Assembly (NCBI GenBank): GCA_017544835.1
Contig: JAFYDI010000095.1
Location: 1 to 53,029, forward strand
Source: Lachnospiraceae bacterium
GTDB taxonomy: Bacteria > Bacillota > Clostridia > Lachnospirales > Lachnospiraceae
Direction of reading: 5' to 3'
DNA: 53,029 bases
Shown: positions 16,712 to 25,482 of the stretch, piece after piece
Position numbering within the stretch: position 1 is the first letter of the stretch
How the letters are laid out: every line of letters begins with the position of its first letter
Translations under genes and position numbers: made by a program
Notes under the pieces: model-generated
Told to the model about the DNA's origin: nothing
The model's database searches: none
What the model saw: only the letters and a program-made list of their open reading frames with translations

Positions 16712-17821
16712 TTACAGCTCAGGATGCGCTTTCATAAACTCTGTTGCGGCTTCACGCAAATACTTCTCTGCGTTTCGCATAGATTCCTCGGCGGGTACGT
16801 CCGGGGCAATCTCGACGGCGGTAATACCAAGGGCCGCAAGGCGGCCGGGGTTCACTTCGTTCTTACCGCAGAAGACAATGAGGGGCTTGCCCATGGAGCG
16901 CTTGCGGATGCCGCCTATTACCTTGCCCATGAAGCTTTGCTCATCGAGCTTGCCCTCGCCGGTGACGATGTAGGCGGTGTTTACGACGGCGTCGTCGAAG
17001 TGGCAGATGTCAAGCATAGCGTTGATGCCACTTTCGATGGTGGCGTTAAGAAACGCCACACAGCCGTAGCCTGCACCGCCGGCGGCACCGGCGCCTTTGA
17101 CGCTGCCCGGGTCCTTGAACCCGGCGCGGCGCATTACATTGCTGATATGCACGAGGCCCGCATCCAGCATGGCAACCTCCTCCTTGGAGGCACCCTTCTG
17201 CGGGCCGTAAATGTATGCAGCCCCAAGCGGACCGAAAAGCGGATTCTCAACGTCGCTCATTACCGTAAAATTACTCTGCCATATTCTCTTGTCTATATGT
17301 GATGTGTCTATGGTTACGACATCGCGAAGCGTGCGTCCGACAGGCACAAAAGCCTTGCCGTCCGCATCAAGGAACTCAATTCCAAGAGCCGCAGCCATAC
17401 CGCAACCGCAGTCGGTTGTGGCGCTGCCGCCAAGACATAACAAAAAATCCCTAAGGCCTTCGTCAAGGCACTTAAGTATCAATTCACCGAATCCGTATGT
17501 TGAGGCATCCGGCGCATCGTTATTTAAAACCTTCGTAATACCGCTCGACTCCGCTATCTCCACTACCGCAGTCCTGTTAAGAGTGATACCGTAATGTGCC
17601 GTAATAAGCCTGTTATCGGGCGCGTGAACCACAGTTTCTTTGATTTCTCCGCCCATCGCCTTGATGATGCACTCGGTACTGCCCTCTCCTCCGTCGGCCA
17701 TTGGCACGCAAAGTGTCTCATGACCGGCGGCAGTCAGTATTACATCATTCAAAATTCCGGCTGCTTCGGAGGAGGATAAACTCCCCTTGAAGCTGTCGGG
17801 AATTATGATTACTTTCTTCAA
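16712..17821 (-). CDS. glxK: glycerate kinase (GarK/GlxK type)
   Basis: About 369 residues, the family length. It phosphorylates D-glycerate to a phosphoglycerate in the cytosol. Recognisable parts are the IIIPDSFKGSLSSSEAA start, PMADGGEGSTE, the glycine-rich LGGSATTDCGCGMAAALG loop, and VTGEGKLDEQS near the C terminus, all typical of type I glycerate kinase. The start is most likely a TTG: it is preceded by AGGGGAG at seven bases and gives the usual LKKVIIIPDSFKG N terminus. The in-frame ATG 21 codons upstream would overlap the previous gene. It lies 22 bp behind the esterase gene and ends at the hairpin array. The gene symbol is by family, not proven orthology. Confidence 0.9.
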   Translation of the reverse strand: MKKVIIIPDSFKGSLSSSEAAGILNDVILTAAGHETLCVPMADGGEGSTECIIKAMGGEIKETVVHAPDNRLITAHYGITLNRTAVVEIAESSGITKVLNNDAPDASTYGFGELILKCLDEGLRDFLLCLGGSATTDCGCGMAAALGIEFLDADGKAFVPVGRTLRDVVTIDTSHIDKRIWQSNFTVMSDVENPLFGPLGAAYIYGPQKGASKEEVAMLDAGLVHISNVMRRAGFKDPGSVKGAGAAGGAGYGCVAFLNATIESGINAMLDICHFDDAVVNTAYIVTGEGKLDEQSFMGKVIGGIRKRSMGKPLIVFCGKNEVNPGRLAALGITAVEIAPDVPAEESMRNAEKYLREAATEFMKAHPEL

Positions 17822-17843
17822 AATTTCACTCCCCTGAATATAT

Positions 17844-19436
17844 TTATCGCGTAAACTGTGACAGGAACTGCCATGCATGCTCACACGTATGCTCTCTGCA
17901 CTCGTGTCCCTGACCGCTTATACTTGCCAAAGCAGTCGTCTCGACGCCCTCCGCATTCTTGAAATAGTTGACGGTAAGCCAGCTCTCTCGCGACTCATCG
18001 TAGAACTTCTCAACTCTGTCGCCGTCAATGCCCCATATCTTATTAGGCCAGTTCTCGCGGTCTTCGTACTTAACATTATAAGGCGTCACAAGCTTATTAA
18101 CCTCAAATACGTACTTGGCACGATCATAACATTTTTCGGCCTGGAACGGAAGTTCTGGAAGAGGCGTAATCTCGCCGCCCGCATAGAACACCGGCACAGG
18201 CGTATCCCTGTTAATCTCTACAGGCGCAGGCTTGCCGAACACGTTAAGCCCCACTTCGAAAGTAGCATCCATAGGCGCAAGTCCCGCAAACACTTCCGGG
18301 TATTCCTGGAACATATCCCATGACTTGCAACCGCCCATCGAGAAACCGCTTGCATAGATACGATGCTCATCTATATTGTATTTCTTCTTAAGCTCTGCGA
18401 TAAGCTCCATCATTTCCGTTGCAGTGCTGTTTAAATGATTCTCGACAGCCACGAGTAAAAAGTTGTTACGATGCGCAACCTTCCACCATCCCGACACATG
18501 ACTTATGTACAAAGAAGAATCTCCGCCGCCGTGAAAAGCAAGAAGCAAAGGCGCAGGACCTTTCTCAAACAAATCCTTATTGTAGTAAGCTATATAGCCA
18601 ACATTATGCCTCTCTGTACCCTTATCATCGCCGCAGTTATCGGGCGAAGTCTTAACCTCGCATACCGCAAGTTCTTCCCTTACACCAAGCGCATCAAGGT
18701 CTTCCTCGATTTCAAGGATTCCGCACCAGCGCTTAAAGTTACCCGCAAATCGTTTGAAGTCCACAACATAATCGGAGTTTTCTTTGACCAGAAGATGCTT
18801 GCAGGCATTCTTAAGTGCAGCATTAACCTCAGCACTGTTGCCCGCGGAAATTACGGGAATGTCGTCTCTCTCAACCTTCGGAATCACGCTTAATCCCTCA
18901 AGCACCACGCACGCAGGCGTAATGTCGCCTGGACCCCAGAGGTACTCGCCTTCAATCTTCTTAAGCAGGTTGCGGGCCGCATAATCTGCGCTCTTACCGC
19001 TTGCATAAACGATAGTCCTGAAAATCGCCCCGCGGACAAAGAAATCCTTGTACTCGCCCGTAAAGCGGTCTCTGAAAGTCACCATTCCGTCCCTGTAATA
19101 CTGATGAATCTTGGACTCCGCAATAAGGTCCTTAAACAAGTCGGGCGATGCCTTGTCCCAGTCTCCCGCCGTCGGGAATACGAAGACTACACTGCCACCC
19201 TTTTCTCCCGCTATATCCGCAAGTCCGCTCTTAACAGCAAAGGAAGCTCTTTCCTCAGCCGACTGTTCTATTTCCTCAAATACGATTAAGTAAGGTGCCT
19301 TAAAGCCAAAGTTTATGACATCAAAAATCTTGTCGCAATCAGGCACATAAACGCCTGCTTTAAAGCTTTCAAATTCGTGTTCCCAATACTTGGCTCCGGC
19401 CATTTTGGCTACTGCCGGGCAGTCTTTCATCCCCAT
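17844..19436 (-). CDS. cytoplasmic esterase of the PHB-depolymerase/CE1-like type
   Basis: 530 residues without signal peptide. The first 250 residues form a beta-rich N-terminal region not clearly assigned. From about residue 285 there is an alpha/beta hydrolase core: LLLAFHGGGDSS (oxyanion region), the nucleophile elbow GFSMGG, and a likely catalytic His in GQGHECREH near the C terminus. Enzymes of this build include acetyl-xylan and feruloyl esterases. The position opposite a xylanase and next to other xylan genes supports a role in removing esters from imported xylo-oligosaccharides, but this is inference. The start follows AAAGGAGG; a second ATG two codons later is possible. Confidence 0.75.
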   Translation of the reverse strand: MGMKDCPAVAKMAGAKYWEHEFESFKAGVYVPDCDKIFDVINFGFKAPYLIVFEEIEQSAEERASFAVKSGLADIAGEKGGSVVFVFPTAGDWDKASPDLFKDLIAESKIHQYYRDGMVTFRDRFTGEYKDFFVRGAIFRTIVYASGKSADYAARNLLKKIEGEYLWGPGDITPACVVLEGLSVIPKVERDDIPVISAGNSAEVNAALKNACKHLLVKENSDYVVDFKRFAGNFKRWCGILEIEEDLDALGVREELAVCEVKTSPDNCGDDKGTERHNVGYIAYYNKDLFEKGPAPLLLAFHGGGDSSLYISHVSGWWKVAHRNNFLLVAVENHLNSTATEMMELIAELKKKYNIDEHRIYASGFSMGGCKSWDMFQEYPEVFAGLAPMDATFEVGLNVFGKPAPVEINRDTPVPVFYAGGEITPLPELPFQAEKCYDRAKYVFEVNKLVTPYNVKYEDRENWPNKIWGIDGDRVEKFYDESRESWLTVNYFKNAEGVETTALASISGQGHECREHTCEHAWQFLSQFTR

Positions 19437-19485
19437 GGATAATCCTCCTTTATTCTAAAGTTTAATTCACTCATTTTCTACAATA

Positions 19486-19515
19486 ACTTTACTCTTCTTA
19501 CAAAAAAGCGGTCAA
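19486..19515 (-). promoter_or_regulatory. possible promoter of the esterase-glycerate kinase operon
   Basis: Minus-strand TTGACC and TAAAGT separated by 18 bases, about 50 bases before the esterase start. The -10 box is weak. Confidence 0.4.
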
Positions 19516-19540
19516 TAAATGCGATGAAAGTTAGCAAGCA

Positions 19541-19569
19541 TTGATAAGATAATCGTGAGATTTGATAAG
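19541..19569 (+). promoter_or_regulatory. 21-bp-spaced direct repeat upstream of the xylanase gene
   Basis: TTGATAAG occurs at 19541 and again at 19562, exactly two helical turns apart. A TACAAT -10 box lies at 19590-19595 with no good -35, and the expected -35 place (19567-19572) overlaps the second repeat. This is the layout of an activator-dependent promoter of the AraC kind. Confidence 0.45.
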
Positions 19570-19625
19570 TGAGCGGAAAATGCAGCGGATACAATTTATT
19601 TAAAGTTTACAGGGGGGCTGTAATT

Positions 19626-21665
19626 ATGGATTTTAAACTTAAAGACATATACAAAGATTATTTCAAAATCGGAGTTGCCTGCGAGCGTATCAACGGTCGT
19701 TTCACCAATCACGAAATAGGCAATCCCGCCAAGGAAGCTCTTATGGCCGAGCAGTTTAACAGCATGACCTGCGCCAACGAGCTTAAACCCATGTACAATA
19801 TGGGCTTTAATTCTCCCGATGCCACCGAGGAGTTTCTTCCTTTCGTGCCCAATGAAAATGCTGTTGCAATGCTTTCTTTTGCAAGAGACAACGGCTTAAA
19901 GGTGCGCGGTCACGTAATGGTATGGCACAGCCAGTGTCCCAAGGAAATCTTCGCCAAGGGCTACAACGCAATCACCATTCCCACCGATCCCGAGAAGCTT
20001 AAAGAGAACCCGCATCTTAAGTTCTTTGAGAAGTTAAACCCCGAGTGCTACGTATCACGCGAGGTGCTTCTTAAGCGCATTAAGAGCTATATCTACAATC
20101 TTGTGAAGTGGACTTACGAGTCGGGCTTTGCCGAGATTATCTACGCCTGGGACGTAGTCAACGAAGCCATTGAGCTTGCCGACAAGACCGAGACCGGCGT
20201 CCGCAAGAGCTACTGGTCCGAGATTATCGGCCCCGACTATATCTACTGGGCATTCCGCTTCGCCCGCGATGCTGTGGACGAGATTTCCGCAGATTACAGC
20301 TACGGCAAGCCTCTTCTTTTCTACAATGACTACAACGAATTTGACCCTTTGAAAAAGAAAGCCATTATCGAGAACCTCGGCCGCTCTACCGATGAACACG
20401 GCAGCGTATTTTCCGAGCACTTGATCGACGGCATCGGCATGCAGGGTCACTTAAGCGATACCAACGATATAGACTTATACTATCAGGCAATTATGGACTA
20501 CTCTGCTCTCGTAAGCGAAGTTCATATTACCGAGCTTGATGTTAAATGTACTTCTTCCGGAGTCAACGCCTTCTACTATCAGGCAGACTTCTACAAGAGA
20601 TTATTCGAAGCAGTAATTAAAGCCAACAAAAACGGTGGCAAGGTTACAAGCGTAACCGTATGGGGACTTACCGACGACAACTCATGGATTCGCGGTGCCA
20701 ATCCCCTGCTTTTCAACGGCGACTTATCGCCCAAGCTTGCCTGCACCGCCCTTAAATACGCGGTTACCGGTGAGAGCCTCGGCGAGCCTGAGAAGGTCGT
20801 ACTTGACCTTTCCGACCGTTTCTACGACTTCGAGCCCGTAGACGGCAATGCCTTCGATTATGCCGCAGCAGGCTTTAAGAACCGTGGCCTCTTCCCTATC
20901 GACCTTCTCAAAGAAGGCGACGGACACTCCGGCAATCACTGCCTTGCTCTCGAGCGTCGTTTCGACGGCTGGAGTGGCATCCTCCTTGATGTCTCCGACT
21001 TTATCGGCCAGACCGTTAAAATCGGCGCATGGGTCAAGAGTCCCGCTACCAAAGTCACTCTTAACGTCGAGTACCCTAACGCTCCAGACAAGGTTGAACC
21101 CTTTGCCACCGTCGACAGTTCCGCCGACGAATGGCGCTACCTCGAAGGCGAATACACTCTTCCTTCAGACTGCCACTCCGTCAAGGTATACTTCTACACA
21201 GATGAGGCTTCGGAAGGCACTTTCAGCCCCATCTACGTAGACGATGTATCGGTTCACCTTATCGGTCTTAAGGAAAGCTTTGAAGGCGACACCAACATCG
21301 CCGCCATCCGTGGCATGGGCCACCTTCCCTTCTTATCCGTTACCGATACCGAAGCCGTTACACCAGGCACCAAGTCCCTCCGCGTCTCCCGTCAGGAGAA
21401 AGATGCCACCGTTAAATTCGACATTTCCACCTATATCGGCCGCGACATCAACATATCACTGTTCGTTAAGACCGCGGATACTGCCATCCGCGTCGGCATA
21501 GACGGTTACGAGCCCCTCGGCGAGTTCACCTCCGCCGCAGGCTCCTGGACCCACATCACCGTCCCCGCCTCCGTTCCGGACGGCCTTCGCGCCGCCGCCC
21601 TCTTCGTCGAAACCTCCGGCAACGCCGACATGTTCATCGACGACATCTTCATAACCTTAGCCTAA
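19626..21665 (+). CDS. cytoplasmic GH10 endo-beta-xylanase with two C-terminal carbohydrate-binding-like modules
   Basis: 679 residues, no signal peptide. Residues 1-380 are a GH10 barrel with the HVMVWHSQCP strand, acid/base Glu in WDVVNEAIE and nucleophile Glu in VHITELDVK, so it should cleave beta-1,4-xylan chains. Two beta-sandwich modules follow, at about 395-540 and 545-679, each ending in a DDVSVHL or DDIFITL strand, as in CBM4/9/22-type modules. The start MDFKLKDIY follows AGGGGGG; the frame is open further upstream but no ribosome site supports it. Codon choice is strongly C-ending, and GC rises sharply in the last 200 bases. A terminator follows directly. A cytoplasmic xylanase acts on imported xylo-oligosaccharides, so the binding modules are unexpected. 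Confidence 0.93.
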   Translation: MDFKLKDIYKDYFKIGVACERINGRFTNHEIGNPAKEALMAEQFNSMTCANELKPMYNMGFNSPDATEEFLPFVPNENAVAMLSFARDNGLKVRGHVMVWHSQCPKEIFAKGYNAITIPTDPEKLKENPHLKFFEKLNPECYVSREVLLKRIKSYIYNLVKWTYESGFAEIIYAWDVVNEAIELADKTETGVRKSYWSEIIGPDYIYWAFRFARDAVDEISADYSYGKPLLFYNDYNEFDPLKKKAIIENLGRSTDEHGSVFSEHLIDGIGMQGHLSDTNDIDLYYQAIMDYSALVSEVHITELDVKCTSSGVNAFYYQADFYKRLFEAVIKANKNGGKVTSVTVWGLTDDNSWIRGANPLLFNGDLSPKLACTALKYAVTGESLGEPEKVVLDLSDRFYDFEPVDGNAFDYAAAGFKNRGLFPIDLLKEGDGHSGNHCLALERRFDGWSGILLDVSDFIGQTVKIGAWVKSPATKVTLNVEYPNAPDKVEPFATVDSSADEWRYLEGEYTLPSDCHSVKVYFYTDEASEGTFSPIYVDDVSVHLIGLKESFEGDTNIAAIRGMGHLPFLSVTDTEAVTPGTKSLRVSRQEKDATVKFDISTYIGRDINISLFVKTADTAIRVGIDGYEPLGEFTSAAGSWTHITVPASVPDGLRAAALFVETSGNADMFIDDIFITLA

Positions 21666-21685
21666 CACACGCTAACGCCCACCCG

Positions 21686-21713
21686 GGGCCGGCTCCTGCC
21701 GGCCCTGTTTTTT
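21686..21713 (+). terminator. xylanase gene terminator
   Basis: Perfect 8-bp GGGCCGGC / GCCGGCCC stem with a TCCT loop, followed by TG and seven T. It has a near-copy on the other strand 60 bases on. Confidence 0.92.
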
Positions 21714-21764
21714 TGCCCTACCCTTTCATTCGCCCCGGGATGGGCTGTCAATAACGTCTGCATC

Positions 21765-21788
21765 AAAAAGGGCCGGCGAGGCCGGCCC
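21765..21788 (-). terminator. yesN-like gene terminator
   Basis: On the minus strand GGGCCGGC, a 3-base loop and GCCGGCCC are followed by TTTTTG. It has the same stem and the same upstream CCCACCCGGG as the xylanase terminator, in inverted orientation. Confidence 0.92.
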
Positions 21789-21801
21789 GGGTGGGTGAAG
21801 G

Positions 21802-22569
21802 TTATTTGGAGACGGAGGATGCGTAGTCGGAGTAGCTTTGACCGGTGTATTTCTTGAAGCAACGGCCAAAGTAGTTGGGGTCGGGAATGCCGACCTCGTT
21901 GGAAGCGCTGAACATTTTCATGTTGCTTTTGGCAAGCTCCATGGCGCGCTTCATGCGGCATTCGGTTAAGTACTCGACGAAGTTCTTGCCGGTGTCCTGC
22001 TTGAATTTGCGGCTTAAGTAGCTGGCGCTGAAGCCAAAAGTCTGGGCTACCGAAGTTAAGTTAAGTTTGGAGTCGGTGTAGTTGTCTTCGATATAGCGCC
22101 TGATCTGGTCGATGGTGGATGGAGCCATTTCGGTGCTTTCTTCGGAAGAAGAATCGGCGGCCTGGGGCCAGCCTGAATCGGGGCGTGAGTCAAGGCGTTT
22201 TTTGGCTCGTTCCAGAGTCTCGAGTACTTCTGCGCGTACGATGGGTTTTAACATGTACTCAAAAACAGGAAGGCTTACACACTTTCTGGCATATTCGAAC
22301 TGGTCGAAGGCAGTCATGATAATGATGATGAGCTGAGGATATCTGGATGTGGCAATCTTGGTGAACTCGATACCATCCATGAAGGGCATGGAGATGTCCA
22401 CAAAGACTACGTCGGGCTTCATGTCGTCGATGACGTTGATGGCCTCGATACCGCTTGCGGCCTCGCCTACCACTTCCATATTGACGCTCTCCCAGTCGAT
22501 GGAGCCTCTCATAAGGTTTCTTGCGGACTGTTCGTCGTCTATTAACATTACTCTGTATTTATCGCTCAT
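21802..22569 (-). CDS. AraC-type response regulator (YesN type)
   Basis: 255 residues: an N-terminal receiver domain (VMLIDDEQ, phospho-acceptor Asp in VFVDISMPFMDG, KPI lysine loop) at 1-120, a short linker, and a C-terminal AraC helix-turn-helix pair at about 155-255 (SVAQTFGFSASYLSRKFK, then GIPDPNYFGRCFKKYTG). It should activate sugar-uptake and hydrolase genes when phosphorylated. It overlaps the stop of the YesM-type kinase gene by 11 bases, so the pair is translationally coupled. The likely target is the binding-protein promoter at about 28 kb, where 21-bp-spaced direct repeats occur. A strong terminator follows. Confidence 0.93.
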   Translation of the reverse strand: MSDKYRVMLIDDEQSARNLMRGSIDWESVNMEVVGEAASGIEAINVIDDMKPDVVFVDISMPFMDGIEFTKIATSRYPQLIIIIMTAFDQFEYARKCVSLPVFEYMLKPIVRAEVLETLERAKKRLDSRPDSGWPQAADSSSEESTEMAPSTIDQIRRYIEDNYTDSKLNLTSVAQTFGFSASYLSRKFKQDTGKNFVEYLTECRMKRAMELAKSNMKMFSASNEVGIPDPNYFGRCFKKYTGQSYSDYASSVSK

Positions 22570-24340
22570 TGGTAATCTCCCGCTTAGGAATGATAAATTC
22601 TATTTCAGTATATTCGCCCACCGCGCTACGTATCTTGACTACGTCGTCGGTGCCGCAGAAATAGCGGATTCTTTGGATAGTGCCCCACAGGCCGAAGCTT
22701 TCGGAAGGATCCGGCTCCCCCTTAAGGCTTCCTTTATTGTGCTCGGAAAGAAGCTTTTCAATCTGTTCCTCGGTCATGCCCACACCCGTATCCTTCACAT
22801 ATATGTGAAGCACCCCATCCAGGAGGCGGCTCTTAATACTGATGGTTCCGGGTTCACCGGTAAGTCTGATACCATGATAGATGCTGTTTTCAACTATAGG
22901 TTGCAGAATCAGTTTGGGTATAATATAACTCTCGGTATCTTTTGCTATATCGTACACATCCTCAATGATGTCGCCGTAGCGAAGCTTCTGAAGTTTAAGG
23001 TAATCCCTTACAATATTGATCTCACGAATCAGGGGAATTTCCCGATCACCTTTACTTAGGAAATTACGATAAAAGCTTCCCAATGTTTCCAATGCGGAAT
23101 GCACATCAGAAGCTCCCGCATCCATAGCCATTGATCCTATGGTTTCAAGGGAATTGTAAAGGAAATGGGGCTTAATCTGCTCATGGAGCACACGCATCTC
23201 GGCACGCCTGATTACCTGCTCATTATCCAGATTCTTTTGATGCAAATCATTGACACGCTCAACCACTCCATTGTAAGAATCCTTCAGCACGCCTATTTCA
23301 TTTTTAGGAATATCTATGTCTATTTTATTGAGAGTTCCCTTCTCCTTACTTTCCTCCAGGGCTTCCGTAAGTTCCGAAACCGGGCTCGTAATGTTCTTTG
23401 TAATATATGAGCCCGCAATTACAATAGCTATCAGGAAAACTAACAGCATACCGAGCAAAACATATACCGTTCCATACATTACAAATCCGTTTTCAATTGG
23501 CGCGGCAATGGCAATGTTAATCGGTATGTCATTAATCTGCCTTACGGACAACATAAAGTCTTTGTCGGAATTTCTGATTATTTTATGAGTTACTGTTTCA
23601 GAAACATTTATTCCTTCAAAAAAAGGTATTATGGACTCATCTCCCGAAAGATATGTTCCGTCAGAACTTATTACCACAATGTTCTTGCCGGATACCGCAT
23701 CAAGTTTTCTGTCTATAAAAACGCTTGATATATTCATAAACATCATACCGATTCGGTGCTGAGTACTCATATCGTATACCATACGGCCAATACTCACAAA
23801 AGGGCGCCCCTTTATCCTGAATATGGCATTATCGGCATTAACGGAAATCACCGCGCCACCCATTTTGTCCTCAATGGGCCGTTTCCACTCGGGGTCGGCA
23901 ATCCGCTCGAAGTTAATCATATACTGATCTCTGTTGGAGGCCACAAATTCGCCGTCATCACGAAAAGCAAAAACTGAATCCACCATGGTGGTAGAACTCA
24001 AAACACCCATGATGCCCCTTCTGGTGAAATATAGAAATCCCGCATCAAGTTTTGAAGCCGGTGCTGTCAGATAGTCTATGAACCCGGCATCCATCATAAC
24101 AAGCCTTGACATTTCCTTGTATCTGTCGATATCCGAAAGAATGCTGTCGGACACGGAATTAAGTGTAGTGGTGGATTCTCTTATGATGGTCTCCCGTCTT
24201 TCTTTGTTCACTATATAGAAGACGGAAACAAAAAAAGAAACCGAAAGAAGCAAGACTATTATGAGCATAATAACTCTTAGTCCGGCCACCATCGAATTCT
24301 TTACACGAATCTTCTTTTTCCCATTCCCGGATATTGTCAT
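22559..24340 (-). CDS. YesM-type sensor histidine kinase
   Basis: About 593 residues. A membrane segment at about 20-40, a long extracellular sensor region, a second membrane segment at about 285-310 (YVLLGMLLVFLIAIVIAG), a HAMP-like linker, then a His_kinase domain with acceptor His in IKPHFLYNSLETIG and an HATPase domain (N-box-like QPIVENSIYHGI, DTGVGMTEEQ). It should sense an extracellular oligosaccharide or a transporter state and phosphorylate the YesN partner. The start chosen (MTISGNGKKK) has AAGG five bases upstream; an upstream ATG 15 codons earlier has only a weak site. It lies behind the two permease genes, separated by a terminator and a repeated intergenic element. Confidence 0.92.
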   Translation of the reverse strand: MTISGNGKKKIRVKNSMVAGLRVIMLIIVLLLSVSFFVSVFYIVNKERRETIIRESTTTLNSVSDSILSDIDRYKEMSRLVMMDAGFIDYLTAPASKLDAGFLYFTRRGIMGVLSSTTMVDSVFAFRDDGEFVASNRDQYMINFERIADPEWKRPIEDKMGGAVISVNADNAIFRIKGRPFVSIGRMVYDMSTQHRIGMMFMNISSVFIDRKLDAVSGKNIVVISSDGTYLSGDESIIPFFEGINVSETVTHKIIRNSDKDFMLSVRQINDIPINIAIAAPIENGFVMYGTVYVLLGMLLVFLIAIVIAGSYITKNITSPVSELTEALEESKEKGTLNKIDIDIPKNEIGVLKDSYNGVVERVNDLHQKNLDNEQVIRRAEMRVLHEQIKPHFLYNSLETIGSMAMDAGASDVHSALETLGSFYRNFLSKGDREIPLIREINIVRDYLKLQKLRYGDIIEDVYDIAKDTESYIIPKLILQPIVENSIYHGIRLTGEPGTISIKSRLLDGVLHIYVKDTGVGMTEEQIEKLLSEHNKGSLKGEPDPSESFGLWGTIQRIRYFCGTDDVVKIRSAVGEYTEIEFIIPKREITNER

Positions 24341-24430
24341 CAAAACCTTGCCCCCCACTCTCAATCCATTAATGAATTGTACCATTCTTTTAGAATAATT
24401 ACAAATTCAGTTCCTCCATAATCACCGAAA

Positions 24431-24547
24431 TTCTTAATGAAGAATTCCGGGATTGTATGCGGTCGCCAAATGTCTGCCCGAGCAAGTTCGGCAGCCGCTT
24501 GGCTCGTCGCTATACAAAAAAGAGGCCGGCGGATTATCGGCCTCTTT
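24431..24547 (-). repeat. intergenic repeat copy 1 (with terminator)
   Basis: About 95 bases that align with 26412-26510: shared blocks include TCTTAATGA, TCGCCAAATGT, GAGCAAG, TCGGCAGCC, GCTCGT and the terminator's GGCC. On the minus strand the core folds as CTGCCGA against TCGGGCAG. It lies between the second permease and the YesM gene. Confidence 0.6.
24514..24547 (-). terminator. terminator after the second permease gene
   Basis: Stem AAAGAGGCC / GGCCTCTTT with an 11-base loop and a TTTTTT run on the minus strand, 21 bases after the permease stop. Confidence 0.88.
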
Positions 24548-24567
24548 GCAATCTGAACTATTTAGAA

Positions 24568-25482
24568 TTAACCCTTTACGGCACCAACCATAAAGCTTTC
24601 CTGAATACGTCTGCTCATGAATACATAAACAATAAGCATGGGGAAGGTTGCAAGCAAAAGTCCTGCGCCCACCAGACCCCAGTCTGTAATGTTACTGCCC
24701 TTGAGGTTGGAAACGAATACCGGAAGAGTATAGTGTGCTTCATCCGCGAAAACACTTGCGAACATGAACTCGTTCCAGCACTGTAAGAAAATGTAAATAC
24801 CCATGGTAGCAAGAGCGGGTTTCATAAGGGGAACGATAATGTAGAAGAAAGTGCCCCAAAGTCCGCAACCGTCTATGCAGGCAGATTCATCAAGTTCTTT
24901 TGGAATATCGTTCATAAAGCCCGTACATACCATTATAGCCATGGATAGCGAGAACGCCGCATATGGGATGATAAGTGCGGAATAACTCTTTAAAACGCCC
25001 ATCTTACTGAAGGATGCATAGATAGGATACAAAGCAACATGCATGGGAATTGTAATACCAAGCATGAAAATGCTGTTTAAAGTTTTGCTGCCCTTCCATG
25101 CGATTCTGGTGATTGCATAGGTTGCCATCAAAGCAGCCACAAGGCAGATAACAATAGTCGCCGCAGCAACCAAAACGCTGTTTGAAAAGCATTTTTCAAG
25201 ACCACCGTTAGCAAAGAAAAGTCTTTTTCCACTAACCTTTTTACCAAGTCCGAATACTCTTGAGTAATTGGACCACATCCACTCTTTGGGAAGTCCGATA
25301 ACATTGGTACCGGTAATTTCTGCTGAACTCTTAAGTGAAAAAGTAAAGAGGTAGTAAAGAGGGAACAAATCGATTAAAAGCCAAATAATAAGTCCGGCAT
25401 ATATTAAGCCCTTAACAAACTTGTTGGTTCTTTTCACGCTATACAGTTCGGAATTGTAAGCAAATGAATTATTTCCTGCCAT
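24568..25482 (-). CDS. carbohydrate ABC transporter permease (MalG family)
   Basis: 304 residues with six expected membrane segments, of the CUT1 sugar-transporter inner-membrane type. The ATPase-contact EAA loop is present as ESACIDGCGLWGTF followed by a conserved IIVP. The C terminus ends near the membrane, as in MalG relatives. It overlaps the upstream permease gene by 14 bases. The two permeases and the lipoprotein form a transporter without its own ATPase, which in this family is normally a shared MsmX-type protein encoded elsewhere. The substrate is probably a plant-derived oligosaccharide, judging from the neighbouring GH43 and xylanase. Confidence 0.93.
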   Translation of the reverse strand: MAGNNSFAYNSELYSVKRTNKFVKGLIYAGLIIWLLIDLFPLYYLFTFSLKSSAEITGTNVIGLPKEWMWSNYSRVFGLGKKVSGKRLFFANGGLEKCFSNSVLVAAATIVICLVAALMATYAITRIAWKGSKTLNSIFMLGITIPMHVALYPIYASFSKMGVLKSYSALIIPYAAFSLSMAIMVCTGFMNDIPKELDESACIDGCGLWGTFFYIIVPLMKPALATMGIYIFLQCWNEFMFASVFADEAHYTLPVFVSNLKGSNITDWGLVGAGLLLATFPMLIVYVFMSRRIQESFMVGAVKG

